NCBI RefSeq assembly: GCF_050947335.1
Contig: NC_134984.1
Coordinates: 11,513,926-11,577,925, forward strand
Direction of reading: 5' to 3'
Length of the DNA: 64,000 nucleotides
DNA from: Megachile rotundata
Taxonomy: Eukaryota > Arthropoda > Insecta > Hymenoptera > Megachilidae
Positions 43,190-55,385 of the stretch are shown one piece after another. Under the pieces are notes generated by a model. The model was not told where the DNA came from. It saw nothing but the letters and a program-made list of their open reading frames with translations, and did no database searches. The stretch's first letter is position 1. Each line of letters starts with the position of its first letter. Both the position numbers and the translations under genes were made by a program.

Positions 43190-44010
43190 CGCCGTGATAT
43201 GTAAGTTTCAACTGTTGTACATAACTTTTGACCGTCACAAAGAAACTTTAATGTTCAATATATGGCCCAAACCGCAACACGTTTCTTTAAACGGCTCCGA
43301 CCATCCCTATTTCTTTGTTTCTTCCAATTGAATTGGAAGGACTAAACGAAGGACCGAACGAAAGGACTAAATATCTCTCAACAAAAATTCATAACCAACT
43401 ATATTTTCACAATCACCGTCACGTAGAATTGCAACATCTGTTATATGGCTCAAACCGCAACACGTTTCTTTAAACGGCTCCGACCACTTCTGTTTCTTTG
43501 TTCCTTCCAATTCAACCGAACAGAGAACTAAATGTATCCCTCAACAAAAAATTCATAACCAACTTTACTTTCACAATCACCGTCACGTGGAACTTTAACG
43601 TCCGTTATATGGCCCAAACCGCAACACGTTTCTTTAAACGACTCCTACCACCCCCATTTCTTTGTTTCTTTCAATTTGACCGAACAAAGGATTAAATATC
43701 TCTCGAGAAAAAAATTTATAACCCACTTCATTTTTACAATCACCGTCACGTAGAACTATAACGTCCGTTATATGACCCAAACCGCAACACGTTTCTTTAA
43801 AGCACCTTTGTTTCTTCCAGTTTAATCAAACAAAGGATTCAATATCTCCAAACAAAAAATTCATAACCGACTTTATTTTCACAATCACCGTCACGTAGAA
43901 CTGTAATATCCGTTATATGGCCCAAACCTCAACACGTTTCTTTAAACGACTCCGACCACCCCTATTTCTTTGTTTCTTCCAATTTAACCGAACAAAGGAT
44001 TAAATATCAC
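43190..44010 (+). repeat. 164-bp satellite, about five units
   Basis: The landmark ATATGGCCCAAACCGCAACA begins at 43260, 43443 (one change), 43607, 43770 (one change) and 43915 (one change), giving spacings of 183, 164, 163 and 145. Each unit also has CACAATCACCGTCACGT, ACGTTTCTTTAAA and CCGAACAAAGGA blocks. Units are about 85-90% alike by eye. There is no long frame in common. Confidence 0.92.
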
Positions 44011-45684
44011 GTTCTGCTTAACTTCTCTCGTTAACGCTGCGTTGCTGCTTTCGTCGCGCGTTTATGTGAACACGGCTGAAGCTGTTTCCAGATAAAATTC
44101 GTTCATGCGCGGATGCAGCCCACGGTTCTATTCGTTCGAGCAACGTGCGATTCATTTGCGTCTCGTTGTAATTAACTTCTTCCTGCTCGGGAAACGAGGG
44201 ATTTTAACTTGTTAAAAATCTACATTTCTTACGTGGAATGTTTCTTCATATATTGTTTAATGTACACGTTGGTATACTGATTCGAAATTTCGTTTGTTAC
44301 GTTCATCGGTTTTCAGATTATATTCCTCTGTGTTTATGGAAATATCAGTGAACGCATATTGTGTTCCATGCTGTGTTACGTTGTTTATAAACTCGTTAGT
44401 CTGAATGCTTTTTGAAGAGAAAACATTACAAGGGTATCGCTGCTTGATATTGATTTGGGGGATTCAAGTGAATTAATACTTTGATAGCTGATATGGATTT
44501 ATCTTCAGTTTTGATTACAATCAGAGTCGTTCAAAATTGTATAATGAAAATTTGAGGATTTTTAATTTGATGATTTTGTGAAGATATAGCTACAGTTCTG
44601 AAAAATTTTGATTTGTATTGACATTTTGGAAAAAATTATAATTTGCATAATAATAGTTTACATTGATGTCTATATTAAATTACAATTTATATCCATACTT
44701 ATGAAAAATTTTAGTTTATTTTGAAGGTTATCAAATTATTATAATTTACAATAATAATTATAAAAAATTATTGTCTTGTAAGAATCTTGAAATTAAATCG
44801 TACCAAAAGAAGTTATATCATACCATAACATAGCTGGAAATTTTATCAATTTTCTTTACAGAGGTACATAGACGATAAAAAGAAAATAAACTTGAATCCC
44901 AATAATCGTAAATTATTAACCAAAAAATAATATCGTTACTTGTATTCGTTACAGAATAAACAGTGAATCTAAAGAATTTCTTCAAAGGCAAAAAGTATGC
45001 AAATCCAGTTTCCTCTTTTTTCAATTTTATTATTCTATCGAAGCATTGTATGTACACCGTAAATTTAATCGGCTTACCATAAATTCGTTCGACACTAGGA
45101 TGAGACATTCGGTGTCGTGGAAAATTCACGGGTTGTGATTCGGGGGCGAGAATCACAAAAGCACGAGTCTCGAGCCTGCGAATAAACCGATGTCAAATAA
45201 TCCGACGTAAACTACAACGGGTTCCGGTATCCGCCGAACGGGGTAAGGGGCAGCGAGAAAAATGGACAGGTCTATGGACAGGTATATTTCACGGTTTCCA
45301 GTTGCACAGGTATCGCTATTTCGTGGTTTCAAATTGTCGGGTGAAATTGGCCGACTAGTTTTGACAGACGTACTGTGTTACTGTGTATTTTACAATCTGA
45401 AGAACACCCTACCGTGAAGATAGTCAGACGAATCTGATTACTGCATTTTCGAACTAATTTTTTCGTTTCGACAGGGATTGCTTTGATAAAAGATTCAGTT
45501 TGCTGAAATATTTTGCGTATGTGTTGATAACACCATGTTTTAACTACTAGCGCCATCTATTAAAAAAATATATCATCTGAAAACAGTGTACCTTCCCTAC
45601 AAAACACAACAATCATTATTGGAATCGAGCAACGAATTGTAAGCTTATAGCGTTTAATGCGACAGAACCTTTCGTCGCCGTGTC
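44011..45684. other. Unique DNA, no gene recognised
   Basis: Open frames at 44818-45156 and 45329-45556 (both minus) show no family resemblance. Position 45100-45300 is GC-richer. Confidence 0.45.
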
Positions 45685-46392
45685 ACAAAATCACAGGCAA
45701 GCGCAACAAATTGCTCGCGTTAAATATTGTGAGGATCTTATCAAAACAGCCAGACGAAACTGTACATTCCTGGAATCAATTGTAACTAGTGATGAGACGT
45801 GGTGCTTCAAGTGTGAACCTCAAACAAAGCGCCAAAGTGCTACGTAGAAATCTCCAGGCTCTCCAAAATCAAAAAATTGCGATTCCAGAAGTCCCGAGAG
45901 AAGACAATGTTAATTTGCTTTTACGATTCTAAAGGAATTATACTTCGGGAATTCGTTCCACAGAGACAAAATGTTGATGGCGAATATTATCTGGGTGTTA
46001 TGGAACATTTGTGGAGGAGGATCGTTCGTGTGAGGCCCCAATATCGAGCGCCAGGAAGTTGGTTTCTGTTGCATGATAACGCACCATGTCACAGAACTGT
46101 CGCTGTTCGTGAATTTTTGGCAAAAAAACAAGTCTGTGTGCTCCAACATCCTCCAAATTTGCCTGACTCTCCGTGTGATTACTTCCTTTTCCTAAAACTG
46201 AAATTAGCTATAAAAAGAACGTTTTATGACACTGTTACACAAGTTCAAGCAGCTGTGGCAAGGGTGTTTGAAGCGATTCGGTATTAATATGGAGGGGATG
46301 TATTTTGAATTAAAAAAAATTAATTTCAGCAGAATAACTAATTCTTTCCCTCTTATTTAAGAAGTTCCATTATTTTTCCGACATACTGTGTA
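45685..46392 (+). mobile_element. 5'-truncated mariner element
   Basis: It contains the C-terminal two thirds of a mariner transposase, followed by a 3' end, GAAGTTCCATTATTTTTCCG then ACATACTGTGTA, that looks like a mariner terminal repeat. The matching 5' end was not found, so the left part is missing or too diverged. Confidence 0.8.
45690..46315 (+). pseudogene. Mariner transposase remnant (frameshift, stop, shortened DD spacing)
   Basis: The first part, in one frame, reads ARVKYCEDLIKTARRNCTFL then VTSDETWCFKCEPQTKRQ (first catalytic Asp at 45791-45793). TAG at 45845 and a frameshift near the A-run at 45871 break it. The second part, about 45880-46287, contains MLICFYDSKGI, GSWFLLHDNAPCH (second Asp) and LPDSPCDYFLF (third Asp). 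Only 33 residues separate the second and third Asp, against 34 in mariner DD34D transposases, because the PDLAPCD block is one codon short. It ends AIRY and stop, then YGGDVF. It is inactive. Confidence 0.88.
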
Positions 46393-48314
46393 TGTTCAAA
46401 GTGAGGTTCTAAGAACCCTAATTAATTAGCATCAATTAATCCTAACAAGTTAGGACTTAGTACTACCAATTCTTAATCTAGTTTCATGAGGTTTCTCCTT
46501 TTTCCATCTATTGCTGCATTTTGTCCCAATTGCACCGGCATCCTGTACGAGTGCAATATTGCATTATAAACTTGCAAAGACGACAGCAGAAATGTCTGAA
46601 CTTTCAAGAACTCGATACCTCATTGCATTCATCTTCCGCAATATATTGTTTTGTCATTTGAATCAAGACGCAGAAAGCTCCTGGAAATGTTTTGTTATAA
46701 TAATGCTTTAATTAAGAGTTCCGTCGGGAAGATGAGATGTTTTCTCGACAACAAGAAACCGAATCTGTTGACGATATGACAGACGGAAAACCTCAAAGAC
46801 GAGGTAATGTAACGGGAAACGAGGGTGAAATAAGAACAAGAATGAAATAAACCTTGCTATGTAAACACAGGAATCTTATTGTGCAAAGGAATATTACAAT
46901 ATGAAAGTGTGTAAACACCGAAACGTATAAAAGTAGATGATTACGATATGCTGGGAAATTAAGAACGTTTAAAAAGAAGCGATGGTTGCAGGAAAATGAA
47001 AAGCAAATATTGGCGAAATGTGGAGCAGAAATTCAGAAAGATACGTTCGATGAAAAAGGTACAGTCAAATAATTGCGGAACAATTGAAAAGTAATATTTT
47101 CAACGTTAAATTTGCTAATAAAGAATATTTGTAATTACAAAAAGAATAATTATGGGAGAATCCTTGCTATGTTTTCTGGAATAGTAAAAATAATTATAAT
47201 AATAATTCTAATCATCTGAGAACCAAAAAGAAAGTACAATAACACCGAAAGTTAGAAACGAACCTCTACAGAAAACCCAGTATAAAACATCAGGATAAAT
47301 ACATCAGAACCTTAAACGTACAAAAACCTCGCATTTAAAAAATAAACACAAAATAAATTAGAGAAACGTAATGAAGGGCGATGTGAGCGCAAAGGAAGCC
47401 CGCAGGACCCCGACGAAATGCAGTAAAATAAAGAACCGAATCGCAGAAACCGTAAACGATGAAAGGAACGAGACGAAGTAGGATGATGGAGGTAGAAAAA
47501 AAAGAGGGTAAAAGAGAAGGTGTCGAGCTAATTACCCACGGCGTTAAACTCTTATGGGCTGTTGGATCAAGTACTTTCACGGCAAAAGTGCCTAATTCCA
47601 CGCTCGACATGTCCTACGGGGATCGAAAGCCTTCCATTTTACATCCACACCGAGCGTTGACGTGTACACTCGCGTCCTCAGCTTCTATCATCTCCTCGAC
47701 TCTTCTTTTTATCAAAGGAAAAACCACCCTGAAGCGTTGACCAACCTTTTCAGGGATGCCACGAGTAACCGTACCCTTTTCATCTGCTCGGATCGCCGGC
47801 TTTTTTAGGCTTTTCTCCCATTTAAAGAGCCCGAGAATGGTGTTACGAGGGTAAAGATGGGTTTAAGGCTTTATTGTCTGACTCATCAAGCTCCTTCTTG
47901 CGACCATGGAAACCATGTCGAGTTATTGGCTGTGAATTCATCGACCGGGGATATTATTCTTTACGATTATGGGGGTCGAACAGACGATGGAAGTGCCGAT
48001 GGAACATTTCAAATGATTAGGGTCATCCCTTGATACATGCTAGAGTTCGCTTAATATTCAATAGAGAACGTATCGGATTATTTGATAAGTCGATTTATCG
48101 GTTAAGATGATAGTTTATTTGACGCTCAACGGAGTTTTACATTCATTTTACGGGTATGGGAGTTGAAGACGACTCGTTTTAATATGGTTCTGTTCAATAA
48201 TTTTAGATGAAGTAATGTGTAGGTTGAGACGTGATGAAGATGGTATGATTCTGGGGAAGATAGGAGAATAAGTGGTAATACTCTGTCTTTGGGCCAACAG
48301 TTTGGAATTAAGGA
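46393..48314. other. Unique DNA, no gene recognised
   Basis: Position 47340-47840 is GC-richer and open on both strands (47335-47610 minus; 47459-47740 plus), with no recognisable protein. Confidence 0.45.
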
Positions 48315-48445
48315 CACTTTGACAATTTGACAATTTGACAATTTGAAAACTTGACAACTTGACAACTTGACAACTTGACAACTTGAAAACTTGACAACTT
48401 GAAAACTTGAAAACTTGAAAACATAAAAACTTGCAACTTGACAAT
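48315..48445 (+). repeat. 8-bp minisatellite (GACAACTT/GACAATTT/GAAAACTT)n
   Basis: It is about 16 units with mixed variants. Minus-strand Val-Lys-Leu-Ser-Ser frames are by-products. Confidence 0.92.
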
Positions 48446-49634
48446 TTGATAATTTAGTGATTAAAAACATTTAAAGACTGAGAAATTTGTAAATTTGTAA
48501 AATTAAAATATCTGAATTTTTATATGTTTTAACCTAAAATCTTGAGAACTGAAAAATCCAAAAATTCCCTTAAAAAAACATAAAAGACTTCAGATATATA
48601 ACCCCTTATTGCACGGTCCTCCTATTTATGTATTTTTTATGTATTTATTTTATGCAACATATTTGCTTTACAATTATTGTACCCAGAATTAATTTGTCCT
48701 TAATAATTATATTAGTGTACTTATTTCTTTATTATTGAATAAATCCGCATATTTCCAAGTAAAAAGGCAATGGTTATTAACAATAAATTCGTCGAACGAT
48801 AAATATCCAAATGCCGGAAGAACAATTTGTGTGTCCCTGTGTCAGTAAATGTATAATAAAGAAATATTAATAATTATAGAAGAATAAATTCTCTTTTCCC
48901 CGTGCGATGAATAATTTCATTAAAATCGATCAAATGTACGATGAAATATAAATGGAATTCTCTTTGAAACGAAACATGTAGAACATGAAACAATTGAAAT
49001 AAATTCAGAATCTAGTGTCATCAACCGTGTAATAACATCGATACTCCCGAACTAATAAAAATCAGTATGAACAACTCAGCCATTGTTTCATCACTCGAGC
49101 AGGGCTTTCTGCACGTCGCGAAACAAAGCACCGAAATTTCAACGACTAATTTTACGCGCACTCGTCGAAACAAATCTCTTCCGATAAAGTTGAAAGTCGA
49201 TTGCGAGACAAAAAATCAGAACCTGATATTTTTCTCGTGTATTTCACGAAGTAGAGTAAATGGAGAAGTAAAGTAATATCATACTTTTGATTACAGAGAA
49301 AATGTGTTTTTTCTTGTATTTTGTTAATTAAATAATAATGACGTGTTATGCGGAAATTAATTTTTAAATAGCTGTTAATGTAATGAACTGTTTTAACATA
49401 GATGGATATTTTGCAGGATATTTCATATTTTATTGTGTATATATATTTATGACATTATTTTTTCATTTTTTAAGGAGAATTATGCAATGTTGATAACTGT
49501 GTATAATACAAATTTTTTGGAAGAATTTTGGAAGGATGCAAAATTTATTTTTGTACAAAATTCTGAGGTGTTTGAAGGTGATAGTAGCTTGATGTGTAAA
49601 GTAAATTAATTAGAGAAATAATTAGTTTTTTTTT
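48446..49634. other. AT-rich DNA, no gene recognised
   Basis: A 69-codon frame at 49067-49276 (+) is unassigned; the rest is low in coding signal. Confidence 0.45.
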
Positions 49635-50175
49635 TAATTATTTCAATTCTTTAAATTCTTTCAATTTTTTCAATTCTTTCAATTCTTTCAATTTTTTCAA
49701 TTCTTTCAATTCTTTCAATTCTTTCAATTCTTTCAATTCTTTCAATTCTTTCAATTCTTTTAATTCTTTCAATTCTTTCAATTTTTTTCAATTCTTTCAA
49801 TTCTTCCGATTCTTCCAATTCTTCCAATTCTTCCAATTCTTCCAATTCTTCCAATTCTTCCAATTCTTCCAATTCTTCCAATTCTTCCAATTCTTCCAAT
49901 TCTTCCAATTCTTCCAATTCTTCCAATTCTTCCAATTCTTCCAATTCTTCCAATTCTTCCAATTCTTCCAATTCTTCCAATTCTTCCAATTCTTCCAATT
50001 CTTCCAATTCTTCCAATTCTTCCAATTCTTCCAATTCTTCCAATTCTTCCAATTCTTCCAATTCTTCCAATTCTTCCAATTCTTCCAATTCTTCCAATTC
50101 TTCCAATTCTTCCAATTCTTCCAATTCTTCCAATTCTTCCAACTCCTCCAATTCTTTCAATTCTTCAATTGTTTC
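49635..50175 (+). repeat. 9-bp minisatellite (AATTCTTTC) then (AATTCTTCC)n
   Basis: About 18 AATTCTTTC-type units are followed by about 38 almost perfect AATTCTTCC units (about 49806-50143). The minus strand is open for 177 codons, Leu-Glu-Glu repeated, purely because the period is 9. Confidence 0.95.
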
Positions 50176-50454
50176 GCTCCTCAACTTTTCACCTTTTCAA
50201 TTCTACCAGTTTCCAATATGTTAATTTTGTTAGTACTTCAATTGCATTAATTCTTCGCTTTTGAATTTTACAATTGTTCTTTTTCTTCAACTTTTTTCCT
50301 CAGTCTTCAAAACTTTCAATTTTTTAATTGTATAATTTTCGAGTTTTTATGTTTCTACATATTTAGATTTAAAAATTTTCAAACCTCCTGCTTTATCTTT
50401 ATAAATTTGAAATTTTTAATTTACAGATTTACAGATTTTGAGATGATCATTCAT

Positions 50455-50665
50455 AAAATTAAACATTTTATGTTTGCAAATTATAAACGTACAAATTTCA
50501 TGTTTGTAATTTATAAATGTTCAAATATTATGTTTGCAATTTATAAACATACAAATTTGAAATCTGTAATTTATAAATATTCAAATGTTATGTTTGCAAT
50601 TTATAAATATACAAAATTGAAGTCTGCAATTTATAAACGTACAAATTTTAATTTCATATTTTACA
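50455..50665 (+). repeat. 36-bp tandem repeat, about 6 units
   Basis: TGTTTGCAATTTATAAACAT-type units alternate with CAAATTTGAAATCTGTAATT; the basic period is 36 bp. The forward open frame across it continues to 50994 but has no domain. Confidence 0.82.
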
Positions 50666-52555
50666 AATTACCGTCATACCTTCAAATTTCCGAACTCCAG
50701 AACATAAAACCCACCCTCGTGCTCTTAAAAGCAGCAGGCTCTTCTCAAGATTTTTATAATTCCGACAACGTCTCTTCACTTCGGCCCTCTAACGCTCGCG
50801 GTTCACCCCAACAATTTTTTTATCATCTCGAACCCCAACCTTCTTTCCACCCCTGTCAAACCCCTCTTTTCCTTGTTCGTTATTTCTTGTCCTCTTTTTT
50901 GCCAGTTATTTACTCATCCTCTACACCCAATGATTTTCGCGAACAGGTGTTGGTCACATTACGGAACCACAACGCCAATCTTACGAGGCGTTAAGTCGTT
51001 ACCAAATTTATGTTACCCAATAGACTTCAGTTATTCTGCGATCATACATCCCGCCGTTGTTTCCTTATTTTATAAAACGGAAACTGAAACTGTTCGCTTT
51101 GTTATGCTGAATCTATGCGACAGTTATTCGCACGCGGCTGTTACCATAGAACTCTTAGTTTTAAATATCTACGACGTTTTTATGTCCCTCGTAAAAACTA
51201 TAGCGTGTTGCGCATCTGTCTACTGTTATATCCCAACTTCGTCTTCTTTCGCGATATACGGCGTTTGAACAGATGCCATTTTCACCGAAGTTTAACACGT
51301 TTAACGTCGCCCGAAATTTAAGCTTTTACGACGAATGTTTCGAAACAGTTCGTAAAATTTCATTCGAATACTACGGCTTGATATGCGTACATGACGTATG
51401 AAAACTTACTGTTAGTATACCAGCTGCTGTGCTCTAAGTTTCATTTCGATTCATTGTTACCTGCGAAGTTTGCAGGTGAATTTTCGCTCGTTTTTGTTGG
51501 GAGGTAAATGCGTTCCGTTACACGAAAACTGTGTTCAATTTATTGGACGGCCTCACGATTAATTATGCAAAATTGTAATTACCGGGCTGCACTTTCGTTT
51601 CGTTTTGCTGTTGTACAATTTTATCGTTCTACTATTCTAAAATTCTATTACTTTACTGGATTACTGTTCTTTGTTGCAGCAGTTTGATATTACACCGTTT
51701 CGTTAATTTATTTTTCTACAATTCTTATGTTAGTATTTTCATACTTTCATAAAATCTAGAAAGAAATTACTTTCATCAAGTAACATCACGATTACTATTA
51801 TTCGAACAGGTCAAACATAACCTCAAAAAGAAACAAAGACCGCGATGTTCGGAAACATAACCTAAACCCACTCTTTTATCTCAGACTCTAAAACAGAATT
51901 AATTTATCGTCCGACTGTGTACAATGTTATTTTCTTATTCCCGCGTTCTCCGTGTTTCGGAAAATCTCTTATATAAACAAAACTGACAGACTTTTACCAG
52001 GTCCATTCTCCGGGGCATTAGCGAACCATGAACCAAAGCGACGCTCGAGCAGATAAAAAACAATCGCATAAAAAGAAAGCACTCCCGGAAGCTCGCGAAG
52101 CAAGATAACAAGCGAATTAACGGACACACCAGGCTCCACGGGAATAGTAATTGCATCCTTTTCAAGCATCGACATCGTTCCGACTGGTCAGTCGTGATTA
52201 TGCGTTTTCTCGTCGGCTTTCGAACGCTTTGAGCCGAGGATCAGCTATTTAAAATCCAACTACACGATCTCGATTATCGTCTTGCCCAACGGGCGTAATT
52301 AGAATGGATCGTTTCAGTTTATTATGCTCCTTTGAGGATCATAACGAGCGCCCTCAAGCCACCTGGAGAACTCCTCCGACGTCGATCTGTCTTCGCCTTG
52401 GATATTTCTTCTAAGCCCCACGATTGCCTCATTCTAGCTTTTTTCTGGTAAAATTTTACCTTACGTATCTCCTCATTAGGTCTAACCTCGTTAATCAAGT
52501 AGTTGTTTCGCGTGTTTCTCTGTGGAATTTATTGTGATGATAATATGGATATCAA
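50666..52555. other. Unique DNA, no gene recognised
   Basis: Open frames at 50407-50994 and 50873-51268 (+) and 51935-52175 (-) have no recognisable domain; GC content is moderate. Confidence 0.45.
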
Positions 52556-53500
52556 AATATATTATTTATTTTACTGTATCTTCATATGCAGCTCATATTC
52601 TATGTATGATCTTCATATGGAACTATATGAAATTATTATTACTATATGAAGATGTAGTTTACTGTATTTACATATGCATATGAAGATCGTATGTATATAA
52701 AGATCGTATGTAGAATATGAAGATCATATGTAGCATATGAAGGTCCTATGTATATGAACATCATATGTATATGAAGATCGTATGTAGAATATGAAGATCG
52801 TATGTAGAATATGAAGATCATATGTAGCATGTGAAGGTCCTATGTATATGAACATCATATGTAGCATATGAAGATCATATGTATATGAAGATCGTATGTA
52901 GAATATAAAGATCATATGTAGAATATGAAGATCCTATGTATATGAAGATCATATGTAGCATATGAAGGTCCTATGTATATGAAGATCATATGTAGCATAT
53001 GAAGGTCCTATGTATATGAACATCATATGTAGCATATGAAGATCATATGTATATGAAGATCGTATGTAGAATATAAAGATCATATGTAGAATATGAAGAT
53101 CCTATGTATATGAAGATCATATGTAGCATATGAAGGTCCTATGTATATGAAGATCATATGTAGCATATGAAGGTCCTATGTATATGAACATCATATGTAG
53201 CATATGAAGATCATATGTATATGAAGATCGTATGTAGAATATAAAGATCATATGTAGAATATGAAGATCCTATGTATATGAAGATCATATGTAGCATATG
53301 AAGGTCCTATGTATATGAAGATCATATGTAGCATATGAAGGTCCTATGTATATGAAGATCATATGTAGCATATGAAGGTCCTATGTATACGAAGACCATA
53401 TGTAGCATATGAAGATCACATGTATATGAAGATCTTATATAGAATATAAAGATCATATGTAACATATGAAAATCATATATGGCATATGAAGTTCATATGA
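52556..53500 (+). repeat. CATATG-rich tandem array with 168-bp higher-order repeat
   Basis: Short units of 17-22 bp (ATATGAAGATCATATGTAGC, ATATGAAGGTCCTATGTAT) are organised in 168-bp blocks: ATGAACATCATATGTAGC starts at 52848, 53016 and 53184. The array decays at both ends. Confidence 0.93.
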
Positions 53501-54435
53501 GGATATCCTAAAATGTAAAATATAGTAAAATACATCATGATATAGTAAAATGTACTGCATGGATATATGTACATTTACTGTATGATAATAGTAGTGTATA
53601 TATTTACCCAAACAACAAGTCTTGAGACAACTAATAAATTACATTTTTTAAATTGAAAAAAAAAATTTTTTTCAAAACCACAACCTTGCATCCAATACAT
53701 TTTTAACTTATCCTGTACAGTAAAGAAAGAACATTATTTTACTATGACACAACATATGATTACAATCCAAAAGAACACGAATGCATACAATTAAAAATAT
53801 TAAGTTTAATAATTAATTATTAAACAAACAATGTACATATTTATGAATAAAGTTCAAACCCACAAAGTCTAAGTGATTCAACAAGAATCTGAACGGCAGC
53901 CAAACGTTGAAATAGAATGGTCCCATTAAAATGTCACATGTATCTCCAGAAGGGTTCATCTTGAATCGAGGTTGTCAATTCTCCGGAAGATTGGCAGAGA
54001 AAGATTTGTCTCTTGTCAGTTTCATACGACTCCGTCAGATTCGCGATTTCTCGGCAGGAAACAAGACGAAACGAAGATCCAGCAAAGCTGAAACGTTCTT
54101 TTTAACGACATCCCCTTCGTGTGACTTCTGATTCATGTTTCAAGGAACTTCCTGTTGCTTCAACCTCCCTTCACCGAATCGATAGGAGAGTTTTTTCCTC
54201 TATGCGAATAAAAGAAAATGGTTCTTGCTCGATACTTTCAAATAAATTGGAAGAACTTGTAATTTGATAGAGGAATGGGTGTTGGATGTAGAGAAGTGAA
54301 GTAATGAAAGAATTTAATAGCGATGATTTATGTTATTCTGGAGGAAGTGAGAAAATGGAGGTATTAGGTGAGTGACAGTTTCTGTGATGTGCTTAATGAG
54401 ATTTGAGGATGTTTTATGGCTTCAATTTTTCGAAT
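53501..54435. other. Unique AT-rich DNA, no gene recognised
   Basis: A 66-codon frame at 53931-54131 (+) is unassigned. Confidence 0.45.
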
Positions 54436-55385
54436 TTGAAGGTACAGTAATTTGGAAATTTGGGAATTGGGGAATTAGGGAGCTGGGAAATTTGGGAACT
54501 GGGAAATCAGAGAGGTGGGGAATTAGGGAACTGGGGAATTAGGGAGCTAGGAAATTAGGGAGCTGGGAAATCAGAGAGTTGGGGAATTAGGTAACCGGGG
54601 TATTAGGGAACTGGGGAATTAGGGAGCTAGGGAATTAGGGAGCTGCGAAATCAGAGAGTTGGGGAATTAGGGAACCGGGGTATTAGGGAACTGGGGAATT
54701 AGGGAGCTGCGAAATCAGAGAGTTGGGGAATTAGGGAACCGGGGTATTAGGGAACTGGGGAATTAGGGAGCTGCGAAATCAGAGAGTTGGGGAATTAGGT
54801 AACCGGGGTATTAGGGAACTGGGGAATTAGGGAGCTAGGGAATTAGGGAGCTGCGAAATCAGAGAGTTGGGGAATTAGGGAACCGGGGTATTAGGGAACT
54901 GGGGAATTAGGGAGCTGGCGAATTAGGGAACTGGGAAATCAGAGAATTGGGGAATTAGGGAGCTAGAGAATTAGGGAGCTAGGGAATTAGGGAACTGGGG
55001 AATTAGGGAGCTGGGGAATTAGGGAGCTGGGGAATTAGGGAGCTGGGGAATTAGGGAGCTGGGGAATTAGGGAGCTGGGGAATTAGGGAACTGGGAAATC
55101 AGAGAGTTGGGGAATTAGGGAACTGGGGAATTAGGGAACTGGGGAATTAGGGAACTGGGGAATTAGGGAACTGGGGAATTAGGGAACTGGGGAATTAGGG
55201 AGCTAAGGAATTAGGGAACCGGAGAATTAGGGAACTGGGGAATTAGGGAGCTAGGGAATTAGGATACTGGGGATTTAGGGAACTGGGAAATTGGGAACCG
55301 GGGAATTAGGGAACTGGAAAATTAGGGAATTGGGGAATTAGGGAATTTGGATAATGGGAAAATTGGAACGTTGGAAAATTGGAAA
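54436..55385 (+). repeat. 16-bp minisatellite (GGGGAATTAGGGAACT)n with 64/80-bp higher-order repeat
   Basis: The units are two AATT-type 8-mers (GGGGAATT + AGGGAACT or AGGGAGCT). The variant GAAATCAGAG starts at 54647, 54711, 54775 and 54855, giving steps of 64, 64 and 80, all multiples of 16. The array becomes simpler on the right (AGCTGGGGAATTAGGG). Confidence 0.94.

Noticed and set aside
49651..50184. 177-codon Leu-Glu-Glu open frame (minus)
   Set aside because: It is produced entirely by the 9-bp AATTCTTCC repeat; there is no unique sequence, start context or domain.
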